Origin: Cryptomeria japonica
Taxonomy: Eukaryota > Streptophyta > Pinopsida > Cupressales > Cupressaceae
Direction: 5' to 3'
Assembly (NCBI RefSeq): GCF_030272615.1
Contig: NC_081410.1
Coordinates: 508,425,942-508,489,941 of the forward strand
DNA length: 64,000 bases
Below are positions 1 through 12,365 of the stretch, in pieces. The notes below the pieces were generated by a model. That model was given only the letters and a program-made list of their open reading frames with translations. It did no database searches and was not told the origin of the DNA. Numbering within the stretch: the first letter of the stretch is position 1; the number at the start of each line of letters is the position of its first letter. The position numbers were made by a program, and so were the translations under genes.

Positions 1-450
1 AAGTAATGAAAGCTTTGAAAGTCCAAAAGGGATTAAAAATGTTTTCAGCCAAAAGAAACCATTGTCTAGCAAGGTAACTACTGATTGTATGATGTTTTGA
101 AGATTTCAAACCAAAGAGATTGAGAGACTACAACAACAGTTGAAGAAAATCAGAGGAGGATATCAGTTAAAGAGAAGACATTGTGAATGCTAAAAATTGT
201 AGTAGTTGTAGCAACAAGTAGTTAGCCAGACAACCAAAGAAGAGATTACAGATAAAAAGGAAAGATTGTTGAAGAAAGCTAGAAAGAACAAAAGAATGGA
301 TAGTATATTGGTAATTGAGATTAAGGGGGAGTGTTGGAATATAATCTCAATTACCTCCACCGTATAGTCAATCCTGTAATATGAAGCCTCTGTATCAACA
401 TTAATATTTGTTAGGAGCTTTTATCTTATCAATTTAATTACACAACCACC
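1..450 (+). mobile_element. Possible 3' end and LTR start of a copia-like element
   Basis: A purine tract (TTAAGGGGGAG, about 321-331) is followed directly by TGTTGGAATATAATC at 332. This is the usual arrangement of a polypurine tract and the first bases of a Ty1/copia 3' LTR on the plus strand. The 1-320 stretch would then be the 3' end of the internal region, but I see no recognisable pol domain in it. The right end of the LTR is not defined; a TG...ACA end near 444 is possible. The call rests only on the tract and the TGTTGG start. Confidence 0.3.
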
Positions 451-692
451 TACAAGATATTTTCAATGTATGCGATCAATATGCAGATTTTTGGAAGTTT
501 CCAGCTACCTCCTGCCCATTATAGAAACATCGAAGACCTCCTTTAATATAGGCATTTTGTAACCATTTTGGGAAAAAAAAAGGAAAAATGAAAATATGGT
601 CTGATAGATAAAAATTTGTCTTCCTTATGTGCTGCTCTGTTTTTCTCCATACTCTGTTTTTGTGTTTTGTTTTGTTCTGTTTCATTTCTAAC

Positions 693-857
693 AGAAGCAG
701 CACGCTGAATAATAGGTGTTGGAGACAAGTTGACCATTAATGCACCCGTGGATGAACCATCAACAAGCAGCAAGCCATTGCGGGAATAGAAGCGGGACGA
801 ATAAGAGGGAGCAGCAGATGTCTTGAACTTCTCTAACAAATATGCTTGTGATTTCCT
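693..857 (-). CDS. Exon-like open stretch, possible second exon of the neighbouring gene, unidentified
   Basis: Read on the minus strand, a CTAG acceptor (just above 857) leads into 55 open codons beginning RKSQAYLLEKFKTS and containing SRNGLLLVDGSSTGALM. A GTTAGA donor follows just below 693. The length is a multiple of three. The implied intron (858-1022, 165 nt) starts with the GT after the DUF599 exon and keeps phase 0, so the two could be spliced together. The sequence does not resemble the usual second part of DUF599 proteins and I do not recognise it. It could be an alternative exon, a separate gene, or chance. Its non-repetitive, varied amino-acid composition is the main reason to list it. 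Confidence 0.35.
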
Positions 858-1022
858 CTAGCACAGTTTAATACAAGTAAATTAAGAATTACAAAATTCT
901 ATTGACGAATGGTATATCTAATTTTATCCACTAAACATTTAACTGTGTAACAAAACTAATGCAAAAGTCCTTCGTACTGGACAAAACTCTAACTGAAATA
1001 GTGTGGGAATGCGAAGATTTAC

Positions 1023-1202
1023 CTTCATAATAGCATTCACCCATTCCCGTCTATTAATTGCGTTGACGCCGATGAAGGTGGTGTTGGGCTTTTTGAGAAT
1101 CCTGTACAGCAGACTGCAATGATAAGCTACCAACATTAGCACCCCCACTGGGACAAGTATTATATCCAAATGACCCTTCACCCAGTCCCGTGTTTGTCCC
1201 AC
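1023..1202 (-). CDS. DUF599 family membrane protein, first exon (partial)
   Basis: Sixty codons run from ATG at 1202 to an AAG|GTAAAT splice donor at 1023/1022. The protein reads as the N-terminus of plant DUF599 (PF04654) proteins: a hydrophobic first segment (HLDIILVPVGVLMLVAYH, about residues 11-28), then LLYRI, the motif TTFIGVNAINRREWV (about 40-54) and NAIMK at the exon end. Family members are about 220-250 residues with several membrane spans and no known biochemical function. The following DUF599 exon (usually containing a VQTLRN-like motif) is not in the window, so the gene either continues beyond position 1, is truncated, or uses the unrelated exon at 693-857. A TATA-like run lies about 135 bp upstream. 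The family match is from memory of conserved motifs, not a search. Confidence 0.65.
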
Positions 1203-1335
1203 TAAATCTTCTTCAAATTGAATTTATTAACTACAATACTGAGCCCAACTACAAGACACACAGAACTGTGTAATTAACAGAAGTAGACACACTGAAGAGC
1301 TTCAAATATCCGGCGCCTGATCATCTGTTTAAAGC

Positions 1336-1345
1336 TATATATATA
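1336..1345 (-). promoter_or_regulatory. TATA-like run upstream of the DUF599 exon
   Basis: A TATATATATA run lies about 135 bp above the ATG at 1202, a plausible distance for a plant core promoter with a 5' UTR of about 100 nt. AT runs are common here, so this is weak evidence. Confidence 0.3.
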
Positions 1346-1349
1346 CAGA

Positions 1350-4300
1350 GCGGGAACAGAATGATACCGGTCGACATAAAACAAATAATGGAGGTAATGA
1401 CTAGTAAAGCATTCCTCAAACTACACCACCATAATATGATTGCGAAAGTAACTAAATGATTTTTACACTATGCTATGTTTCAGTTCAGAACCAGACAAAC
1501 GCCCATTCATAGTCATTTCAAAGGGAACCGTAGTAGAAATATTAAAGTGAATCACTCATAGATGCCATTGATGATACTCTGAATTTGATCAAACAAGTGT
1601 ATAAATCGGGTGAATATAAAAATATACACCACACGCAGTAGTAGACTTTTTAATATAAATTCAAATAATTCTGACATTATATTATCATCAACAAATAAGA
1701 CTCAGCCTAGATAGCCTAACCGAGAAAGATTTATATTACTAAAAGACCAAGCAGGCTCATATTATATATGAGATTTATGTTAGTATTGGCATTTTCAATC
1801 TATGTCAATGATATGAGCAAAAGGTCAATTTACAAATAAGATTTAGCATCTAAAATATCATCAGGATCTATGACACTAGCCCCATATAAATTAAAGGAAA
1901 TGAGAGGAAGGAAACTCTCCTTCCATCCCCAGCCAATGCTAAGCCTCAACATTGATCCCATCGACAACATCATAGAGGTCGGTAGAATCCGTAGTAGTCA
2001 ACAAGATAATAGAATAATATGGAAAAATAAGAGAAGTAAGCTTACACCCATCTCCCACTCCATCAGCTTTAGCTCCATCATCATCATTATCTGAATATGA
2101 ATCCACAATCACCATTGCTAAATAGAGTAAACTCACATAGTCCTCATAGACATGTCTATAGAGGTATCCCTAGCCAACCTTGTATCAGTCACCCATGCTT
2201 GCATTCTTGAAATTTTTTAGGGTGAGATATCAATGTGTTATAATCTATTTTATGTTATGACGCTTACAGATATTTAAATGTAAATGTGTAATTTAATAAG
2301 TTTTGAATAAAGGAAACATTATTAGGAAAATTTATTTTCCCTTTTAAATGTTGCATATTCATAATCCATAAAGGAAGCAACCTTAAAATGAAGAACCTTT
2401 AAAGGTCCTTATGATTTCATCATCCCTTCTCTTCCCTAATTTTTGAAGAATATTTCTACTTCAAAGTAAGGTTCAAACCATTGAACAAAGTCACCATGGC
2501 ATGAGATTTTGTAGGATTGCAGCCTAAAAGTATGTTTCTCTAAAATTATAATATTAATACACAAAATTTAGTTGTTATGTCTATTTTATATTTTCTAGTC
2601 AACATAAATTTGGTATTAAAAGGACTATGATGAATGCATGTGGAAAAATATAGTTTAAAAATTTATTTTTTTGAAAAAATACATATACATTATGCATTGA
2701 TGTTCTCATTTAAAAAAAATAAAAAAATTTCTATATATATAAAACTGTACATGATACCAAGACTAGTCTACATATACAACTTATATAAACTAAAAATTTA
2801 TTAATAAATAAATATTGAACAAAATTGTAAAATATTTCATATATTAGATCTACAAATGGTAATGAGATATTTATATGAAATTAAGAATTTATCTTCTTTA
2901 TGAAAAGTTATGCATTACGTCATAAAACCACTCACTAAGGTACTATTAAGTATAAATATAAGTTATTAGGAGGTGTTGTGATGGTTGTAAAATTAGGTTT
3001 TCATCAAATTAAGATAATAAAGCCACTAATCTTACCTAAGGGGACAAAAAATTAAAAGATGAATGTAAATTCAATAGATCTAAACACAATTCAATTAGGA
3101 AAAATGATGAAATACTAATTAAATTTCTCAATTTCCTGGACATCTCCCTTTTTGAGTTGAAATTTGGATGTAAATTGTGAACTTAAGGTAAAACAATGTG
3201 TAATTGAAGTGAAACAATAATAACAAACTACTATAGATATTAGACAAAGCCACAAGCAGGGATCTAAGCAAAAGAATAAGATCACAACCTATTCTTGAAA
3301 GATCAGGCTAGACTATCGGGACTAGGATAGTAGGTTTTCCTAGTCTTGTAATTCTAAGATAGGCAAGTGGGATCTTTTTTGGATTAGGGAGATGCACTAG
3401 ATCCTCTGTCAGAAGATTAGGTAGAGTTATCAAGATTGGGATGGTGTGTTGCCCTAGTTCTCCACTTTTTTCTCCATTAAAATCTAAACCCATTCGTCAT
3501 CGTGAACTTTTTTAGAATCTTAAATCATAGCTCCTAGGTTGTTTTACTGCATACGGAAAGAGAATAAAAAGGGTCGTGGATAGGGGTTTGCCTTGGGTCA
3601 AACCCTAGTCTAGAAATTAACCTTTAAATTTAAATGATAATTGTAATAAAAATATAATTCAATTGCAACAAGATGCTTTCCTTTTGAGGGAAAGGCTATC
3701 TATCTAAAATTCGATACTTGTAATTGAAATGTGCACCTTGATGAAGCTTTCTTGAATCCTCACACAAGGGTTTTAGGATGTCATGTAGAATGTCTTTATA
3801 GAAGGTTTATCATCTATACCATCTTGATTGCTTTATGAGTGCTTTATTAGTTTCTCACTTGAATGAAATTCAATAGAGTGTAATTCAACTTAGATTAGAT
3901 GGCTTGGGTTTCAAATGAGATGAGTGGGCCTCCTTTTATACATGATTATCCAAAAACTATTTGAATTTTTGAAGTAGGCCAACATAGTCCATCTAAATTA
4001 TTGCTCACCTAATGTGACTGTTGTGAGGACTAAATTTGGGTCCTGATTGAGAGGACCAAGGTGCTATTCTTCCATGGTCCTGAGAATCACAACTTATCTT
4101 TGGGGAGAAGACAAGAGAGAAGGTGAAAATGTAGGTTTGTGAAGGGTGTGAGAAGAATCAAGGTGGACATCAGGCATTGAAAGATGGAACATTGAGGTGA
4201 GGTCTAGATGAGGATGAAATTGTATGTGGATATAATTTGTAATGCTACATTTATCCCCACTTTAATGAGAGTATGAGACTAAACCCACTCATAGTAAAGT

Positions 4301-5179
4301 ATAAAGTCGCATTGAAAAGGTTTCACCAAAATACCAAAGAGACAAGACACACCAAGCTCCTAAGGACTTTAGGATCTTATTACTCTAATATAAAGATAAA
4401 AGTGATAACACATGAAAAGGGGAATGAGAGAGCATGACTATACTGGCCTAGTAAGATTTACTTACTATGAGACATGAAAAAGAAAATACCAAATTACAGA
4501 GAAAAATGCTCAATTTGCAAAGTAGCTTGAATATTGAAAACATGTCATGGTGTGTGCATAAAGTATAACACCGAGAAGAGTTTATGCCTCCACATTAAAT
4601 AAATTTCATATGCATTATCAGGAGCAATAGCTTTAAGGAATCATGCAAACAAAAGACAAGCACGTTACCATAATGAGATGCTCCGAAGAAAGGAAAATAA
4701 AGGATAATAGTCAACAACCATATAGGAAAAAGAACCTAAGGGATCTACTAACTCTGGGGTTAGTAATGTGCTTGTGATAAATAATGCATATAAGGAATAA
4801 GTGTATTTAATTGACCTCATCCCCCGAAGGTCATGGAACTATGAACACAATGGAAGAAGAGCACAAGAGGTAACAAAAAAAATGTCTTTTTGAGAAAATG
4901 GAAGAGACCAAAAAGAGATCCCAATACTTTGCATCGTCCTCAACTAGATAACACAAGACAACATGTACGACATAAAATTGATATGACATATAGAAGAATT
5001 GAAATACAAATAGAGGAATGTCACAATGAATTTGGCCTCCTTATTACCTTGCACTAATAGAGTAACAAGGGTCATCCAAAGATAACCTAACATAACAAAA
5101 AAACATATCAAGCAACACATCATGGGGGAAGCACATTACGAGCAAGCAACTACACAAAACAAAATCCATTACATGAATA
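1350..5179. other. AT-rich stretch without a recognisable gene
   Basis: I see no conserved protein motif, tRNA, LTR boundary or long tandem repeat. Open frames of 60-74 codons occur but look random. The stretch may hold decayed repeats that cannot be named by eye. Confidence 0.5.
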
Positions 5180-6560
5180 TGTTGAAATCAAGGGAACACT
5201 GAGAGGGAGGGGGGGGTGGGTGAATCAGTGTTCTACAATTTTTAACTATAATAACTTGATATTTCAACCACTTAATGCAAATAAAGAAAAGTAAAATGCA
5301 GAAACACAAAGCCAAGATCTACAAAACCATAACACCAAGATTTTTATGTGGAAACCTAGTTAAGGAAAAAACCATGGTGGGATTCAAATCCATAATATTA
5401 ATATACCCTGTTAGAAGTATAAAAATATTACAAAAGGGGAATGCACATGTAGTCAGGAACACTGCCTACAACTCACTACTCAAATAAGAAACCCATAAAG
5501 GCTACAACCTCTAGGGAAGACTCACTGCCTTATATAAATTCTTACTAACTTACCAAAGCATTTGGACAACAATGTGGTTTACATGAACTATGAAAATAAC
5601 ATCTCCATATGCCCGAGTACAATTCAGGTTAAGCACATAGTCTTCTCTACAACATTTCTCTTCTTTCCTTTACACTTCTAAAAGATCAAATCACTTGTTT
5701 GAATGTACAACCTGATCATAAACAATCTTAAATATCATATGCATACATCTTATATGATTATTACATTTATTTATACAAACCCTCAACCTATATTTCAAGG
5801 TTGGCCAAAACCTTAATACAAATTAAAAAATAATAATCTCACACACTACAATTATGCATGCACACCAAAACAATGCTGGATAAGACATAATCTGGACCCA
5901 AACAACCACTAAAAATATGCAACACCTACGAAAATTATGCCTCGATCATCTGTATCATGCTACAATCATAAAGAATATCACATAACATGAAGAACATCAC
6001 CAAACAAAGAAAATATTCAATAACGAGCACAATAATCGATGTGGACCACCAATAAACATAGAACACAATCGAGAGATATTCACAAGCAATGTGAATTGCA
6101 CCACATCAATTCCAACAACTCGAATTACCAAAATCATCATCATCATCTACTGGAGCTCAAGAAAATCATCATAACTAACTGTCAAACTAAAAGATTTGCT
6201 TGTGGATTTCTAAATCGTGAACCAATCAAACTGAGGACACATAGCAATATTCAAAATACATCCCACACATCTGAAAGTAAAGATATTACAATTCTGGAGT
6301 AATATAGAGCACAAAACATAATACCAAATAAAACAAACAAATGAATAACAACCTCAATACCGGATCTCATAACTTGATCAAAACATCCTATGAACCTCTG
6401 CAAACGGGAATGAACCATATAAAGACAATATACTAGAAACCCTTTAAACTACATCATCTCATTTGCAATAAACAGGCTAAACCAACTCATTCCACAAAAC
6501 TGCAACACTAGAATACATAGAAGAATATGTTGACATCAATGACAACACATTATTCCAACA
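5180..6560 (-). mobile_element. Element C: 3' LTR of a minus-strand Ty1/copia element
   Basis: The stretch begins TGTTGAAATC (5180) and ends TATTCCAACA (6560), the inverted TG...CA ends of an LTR about 1.38 kb long. Just inside its left end lies the G-run block GGGGGGGTGGGTGAATCAG, which the other copia LTRs here also carry. The block at about 5340 (GTGGAAACC followed by AACCATGGTGGG) is shared with them too. Immediately right of 6560 comes the 3' UTR with CCCTTTGGCATTGATGGCAAC, the same sequence that adjoins element B's 3' LTR, and then the RNase H end at 6933. The matching 5' LTR is not found, because element C is truncated at its right side near 18080. Confidence 0.65.
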
Positions 6561-6932
6561 AACTTCTCAGCAACATCCAATAACCTCACCCTTTGGCATT
6601 GATGGCAACATATGAATGTGAAAAATAATCAATGCAAAGAAATAGATCAACTCACAATGTAATCTCCCTCAAAATCACAAGGATCAACTCCCCCTTAGGC
6701 AAACAACTCAAATCTCAAATCTCAAAATGCTTCAGGGTTTTTCACATTCTCTTCTCCCCCTTTGACATCAATGAAAAAGTCTTAGGAATCAGGATTCTCT
6801 CCCCACAAATCTATACATCTAAACAACTAAACACCAACATTGACTACTCCCCCTAAGTAGCATCCTCACTCATCAATCTGAATCACAAGTTATCTCTATG
6901 AAGTTCACTAGACTGATGCAAGTCCATGCATA

Positions 6933-7649
6933 TTAGTTATCATCAGGAGGGTCAATCACCCCTAACTTCTCTTTGATATGCTCTAAAGTAACTCTAGGAA
7001 AAGGCTTCGTAAATATATTTGAAATCTGTTCCTTTATAGATACATACTCCAGTCTAACTTCTTTCTCATTCATCTTCTCTCTCAAGAAATGAAACTTGAT
7101 TGATATATGCTTTGTTTTGGAATGCAACACCGAATTCTATGAAATATTGATAGCACTTGAATTGTCTCAGTATATAGTAATAAGATCATCATAAATATGT
7201 CCTATATCCTTGAACATATGCTTCATCCAAATTACCTGGGTACAATTGCTAGCAACAACAATGTATTCAGCCTCAGGTAGATAAGGAAATATCATTCTAC
7301 TTTTTACTTGCCCAAGAGACCAACTTCTTACCCAACAAGAATGCACCACCTATAGTACTCTTTTGGTCATGAACATCACCTACCCATTCAACATCTGTAA
7401 AATCACTCAAAATAAAGCCATCATTCTTAGAATACCACAAACCAAAATCAACTATCCCTTTCAAGTATCTTAATATAATTTTTATAACAGTAACATGAGA
7501 TTCTTTAGGATCAGCTTGAAATCTAGCAACATGACACACAACATTCATTATATTAGCTCTAGTCTGAATCAAATACAACAATCCACCAATCATAGATCTA
7601 TATCTGGTCTGAATAGATTTTTGTGAATCATCATCCTTTGTGAAATTAC
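6933..7649 (-). pseudogene. Element C: copia pol, end of RT and RNase H, degenerate
   Basis: Read from 7649 downward, the frame begins FTKDDDSQKSIQTRYRSMIGG. It continues through LLYLIQTRANIMNVV, KGIVDFGLWYS, FTDVEWVGDV, STIGGAFLLG and SWASKK: the reverse transcriptase/RNase H boundary and RNase H of a Ty1/copia polyprotein. After about 7297 it is broken by frameshifts. Fragments PEAEYIVVA (about 7260) and HSKTKHISIKFHFLRE (about 7120) complete the domain, ending GVIDPPDDN at 6933. The last catalytic aspartate region, normally ADIFTKP, reads SNIFTKP, so the acidic residue is lost. The 5' half of this pol lies at 17291-18080, on the far side of element B. The coding sequence reads across the insertion once one copy of the target duplication is removed. 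Confidence 0.85.
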
Positions 7650-8777
7650 TGTTAGGAACCGGGAAGGACACTAAGAGGGGGGGGGGGGGGGGGGGGGGTG
7701 AATCAATTGTCAATAAATTATAATCCAAAACAAATTATTTCAACTCAAATCTTAGTTCTGATAAAACAAACTTAATGTTGGTAAAACACATTAACAGTTA
7801 TAGCAGTACTGGTATAACTTAATGCATGAAACAGAAAGAGAAACAACATCCACAACACATGACACAAATATTTTGACGTGGAAACCCTATAAGGGGAAAA
7901 TCCACGATGGGAAACCTTACCCACAATTAGATGATACTACTGGAGATAGTAAGTGAATACAATAAGGGGTCTGCACATGCAAAAAGGCCAACCGCCTAGA
8001 GCTCACTGCTCAATCACAAAATAGGAGTTAAACTGACTACAATTGGATGTTTAAATCCAATAACAATGTATTGCTTCAATATAGCATCTGAAATGCTGGA
8101 TTCAGTACCGGTTTAAGCTCTCACGATGAGTGCCAAACACCTTCATAACCTTTCCTTCAACCTTCAAATAATATCTATGTGATTTGCACAAGGATCTTCT
8201 TATTTTCGCTCTTCACAATGATCTTCAATAAGAACTTACAATTATTTATAGAAAACCCTAAGACCTCATGATTAGATCGGCTCACTAAAGATATTACATT
8301 TAAATCAATTACAAAATAAGTCTTGATGCGATACAATATGTCAACCTCACTACATTTACACATTATTCAATCAATAAAACATTTCCAAAATGTGGCGTGC
8401 TGATCTAAAACATGATATCTTATACCGGTCCATAACCTAGACCTATTTGTCTGTAGAGGCAAATATGTGAACCCGATTAGTCCAATAAGCAAAACACCAA
8501 ATCCAAACATCTAGTCCATGTGTTTGACATAACCAAATGATCTCCAGATGATAAAAAGTCATCATCACTATCGATGAACCATATAACCTTCCGGTGAAAC
8601 ATATACTGGTGACTGTGCATAAGCCAATATCCATGTCGGGACCACAATGTGCGGGTTCAACAATAAACCAATATAACCAGAGTGCCAAATCAACAATGTA
8701 GACCTACATAAAGATAAGTGTTGACATCAATGCCAAAACCAATGCAACACATGACGATTTCATCCATAATACCAACA
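7650..8777 (-). repeat. Element B 3' LTR
   Basis: 1128 bp, TG...CA in plus orientation. It contains a run of 22 G (7677-7698) that is only a short G-rich stretch in the partner LTR, so it probably grew by slippage. A shared block with TTTTGACGTGGAAACC lies at about 7871-7886. The palindromic AGAGCTCACTGCTC block lies near 8000. Confidence 0.85.
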
Positions 8778-9112
8778 ATCTCCCCCTTTGGCATTGATGG
8801 CAACACTAGATGGAAAAACATCTAACTGCCAAAAATAGAATGCCAAATACCAACAATCTCCCAAAATAGATCAATACAAATTTATGTGCCAAAACATAAA
8901 CCATATAACCAAAACTAAATACATCTCTACCCAAAGTATATTGTTTTTCCATAGATATCTCTCCCCCTTTGACATCAAATGCCAAAATAGTCAAGAATCA
9001 AAACATAACATAACATACTACTAACTATTCCCCATGAGAAGTAGCTCTCCTTCATCAAGACCAGAAAAAGATTTTTGTTAGTCCCTTCCGGTTTGATGCC
9101 AATCTTCATAAT

Positions 9113-10600
9113 TCAAATCTCTGTCGGTGGGGTGATTACCCCAAGCTTCTCTCTGAGATATTCAAATGTCTCCTTGGGCAAAGACTTTATAAAAATATCT
9201 GCAATTTTCTCTTTAGTATTCACATAAACCAATCTCACTTCATTTTCTTTAACATTTTCTTTTAGAAAATTGTACTTAATAGAAATATGCTTTGTTTTAG
9301 AGTGAAATATCAGATTCCTTGATATATCAATTGCTGATGAATTATCACAATGAATAATTACCGGTTCTTTGCATTTTACCTTGATATTCTTCAACATTTT
9401 CTTGATCCATATTACCTGAGTGCAATTAGTTGTTGCTGCAACATATTATGCTTCTACTGTAGATAATGATGTACATGTCAACTTCTTTCTTATCCATGAA
9501 ATTAATCTTCTACCAAGAAAGAATGCACCACCAGTGGTACTCTTTCTGCCATCCACATCTCCTACCCAATTAGCATTTGTATATGCAAATAACTCAAAAT
9601 TTTCATCCTTATGATACCATAAACCAAGATTTGGTTTTCCTTGTAGGTACTAGAAAATCCTTTTTACTGCACTTTCATGATTTTCTTTAGGATTTCTTTG
9701 AAATCTTGAAACAATACACATTACATTCATTATATTAGGTTTGGTTTGTGTCAAATAGAGTAATCCTCAAATCATATATTTGTACCTTGTCAGATTTATA
9801 GGAGCTAAATCATCCTTTAATGTCAGTTTATTTGTTGTAGTCATAGGAGTGCTTACTGATTTGGAGTTTTCCATTCCAAATTTCTTCAAGAGTTCCTTCA
9901 AGTATTTTGTTTGACATAGCAATATACCTTTATCTGTTTGAGAAATCTACAAACCTAGAATTTTTTTATCTCTCCAATCATAGACATTTCAAATTCTTTT
10001 TGCATCTTGTTAGCAAAGTCTTTACATAACTCTTCTTTACCTCCAAAAATGTTGTCATCCACAAATACTTCAATAACCAAAATGTCATCATTGGTGATTT
10101 TGTAATACAAATTACTGTCAGCATTACCTTTAGTGTATCCAAGCTTTAAAAGATATTTATCCAAACTAGCATACCAAGCTTTGGGACCTTGCTTCAATCC
10201 ATATAAAGCTTTTCTTAACCTGCAAACCATATCCTTATCATCTGTTAATGAAAATCCATTAGGTTTTTCAACGTAAACTTCTTCTTCAAGATCTCCACTC
10301 AATAATGCACATTTTGCATCCATCTGATAAACTTTATAGTTTTTGTGAGCTGCAAATGCAAGAAATAGTCTAACTGCTTTAATTTTGGCTACCGGTGCAA
10401 AGGTTTCATTATAATCAATTCCTTCTTTCTGTGAACAACCTTTACAAACTAATCTTGCTCTATTTCTGATTAGTTACCATCCTCAGTAAGTTTATTTCTA
10501 TATACCATTTAGTTCCAATTACATTTTTGTCTTTAGGCCGGGGAACTAACGTCCAAGTATTATTCTTTTCAATCTATTCTAATTCATCTTCCATTGCTTT
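9113..10600 (-). pseudogene. Element B: copia reverse transcriptase and RNase H, degenerate
   Basis: The best-kept stretch is 10323-9955: MDAKCALLSGDLEEEVYVEKP, RLRKALYGLKQGPKAWY and the active site VFVDDNIFGG (FVDD in place of the common YVDD), then KEFEMSMIGEIKKF. Stretches on either side of it are interrupted by stops and frame changes. RNase H resumes at 9397-9113 with HCDNSSAIDIS, FHSKTKHISIKYNFL and ADIFIKSLPKETFEYL, so its last two acidic sites are kept. The stretch ends GVITPPTEI about 330 bp before the LTR. The frame differs between the RT block and the RNase H block, which shows at least one indel. Confidence 0.85.
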
Positions 10601-10603
10601 TAT

Positions 10604-12200
10604 CTAATGTTTATCTTGACATGCTTCAACAATGGATGCTGGTTCAACTTGAGAAATTAAACATACCTCTTCATTTGCCAATCTTCCTCTAATCATAACA
10701 CCTTGGTTTTTATTTCCAATTATCTGATTTTTTGAATGGTTCAATCTTACATACCTGGGTTTATTCTGATTTCCACTTACAAGTTGTTGTTCTTCAGTCA
10801 CAGTTGAGTTTTCTGATGATGCCAATGTGACTAGTTCTTCACTTTGTTCTGGTGCAGTTTATGCTAGTTCATTTATAATCATTTCTATTGTTGGTTTAGA
10901 ACCTATAGATCTTAATTCTCCTCTAAAATGTTCATATATCTTTACATTAGTACTTTCAATGATTTTCTGCAATCTTTTATTATAACATCTATATGCCTTG
11001 CTTCTAGTTGAATAACCAAGAAATATTCCTTCATCACTTCTAGGATAAAATTTTCCAATAGACTCATCTCTCCTAATATAGCATTTGCTTCCAAATATTC
11101 TGAAATACTTAAGAGTAGGAGTATGACCAAACCATAGTTCATTAGGGGTCTTACCGGTTTCAACTTTGATGTGAACTCTATTGAAATTATAAACCACTGT
11201 AATCACTGCTTCTCTCGAGTACACATGAGGTAGATTTACTTCGATCATCATGGCTCTTTTTGTATCCGGTATAGTTCGGTTTTTCCTTTGCACAACTCAA
11301 TTCTGCTGGGGTGTCCGGGGTGCTGATAGTTGTCTTTTGATTCTATTTTCCTCACAGAATGAATTGAATTCCCTAGATGTAAATTCTCTTCCTTGATCAG
11401 ATCTCAAATATTTTATTTTCTTGTCGGTTTCAATCTCTAACATTGCCTTGTATATCTTGAATCTTCCAAAAGCTTTTGATTTCTCCATGAGAAAAGTAAC
11501 CCAACATATTCTATAATAATCATCAATTATTAGCATAAAGTATCTATCTCCCTAAAGACTTCTTGTTCTTGCTGGACCACATAAATCAGTATGAATTAAA
11601 TCAAGAATATTATTGGATTTCTCATAAATGCTCTTAAATGTTGTTCTAACTTGCTTTCCCATTTGACATTCCTTACATACCGGATTATGAGGTTTCACAA
11701 TCTTAGGTAAATCCCTTACTGCCTTAGTTGAATTGATCTTTACAATGCAATCAAAATTTACATGACAGAGTCTTTTATGCCATAACCAACTTTCATCAAT
11801 GTGTGCAATCAAACATGTCTTATCATTGGTATTCAAATGAAAGATATTGCCTTTAGTCTAATTATCGGTTGCAATTTCCAATCCAGTTATGTTCATGATT
11901 TTGCATTTTCCATTCTTAAATTTTAATTGAAATCCTTTTCCCACTAACTAACCAACACTAAAAATATTATGCTTTAAACATTCAACATAATAAACATTGT
12001 CAATATTATGCTTACCATCCAAATATATAGAGCCTCTTCCTTTGATTAAACAAGATTTTTTATCTCCAAATCTTACAAGACCTCCATGAATTTCTAGTAA
12101 TGACAAGAATTTTATTTTATCACCAATCATATGATGCGAGCATCTCCTATCAATGATCCATTCATCATTTTCTTCAATTTTTGCTGCTAATGCTTTCTAT
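10604..12200 (-). pseudogene. Element B: copia protease and integrase, degenerate
   Basis: The protease site reads EWIIDRRCSHHMIGDK (about 12170-12120). The family's DSG is changed to DRR, so the protease would be inactive. Next come FLSLLEIHGGLVRFG and VYYVECLKHNIFSVG. The integrase zinc domain has WLWHKRLCHVNFD and CKECQMGK (11790-11640). The catalytic core has HTDLCGP (first Asp), LRSDQGREF (second Asp) and TPQQN, a TGA stop, then VVQRKN, where the third acidic residue is Gln. Downstream FGSKCYIRRDE and DEGIFLGYSTRSKAYRCYNKR are typical of copia integrase C-termini. The pieces are mostly in one frame with point stops (about 11550 and 11295). Confidence 0.85.
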
Positions 12201-12365
12201 ACCGGTTTGACAATAGGTGTCAGTGGATCTTATTTTAATGCAACAAATGCCCATCCACTATCTGTTGGATCTTCATCAGAGTCATCTGTAACACCTTCAT
12301 CTACATAGTAACATGGCTTATCTCTATTTTTCTTAAATGTGTATCTCTGATATTCAGGGTTAGGC

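Noticed and set aside
1870-2136. Overlapping 65-74 codon frames on both strands
   Set aside because: They have no motif, no splice signals and ordinary AT-rich composition.
3308-3493. Minus-strand frame of 61 codons with proline/leucine-rich sequence
   Set aside because: The length is expected by chance and no domain is seen.
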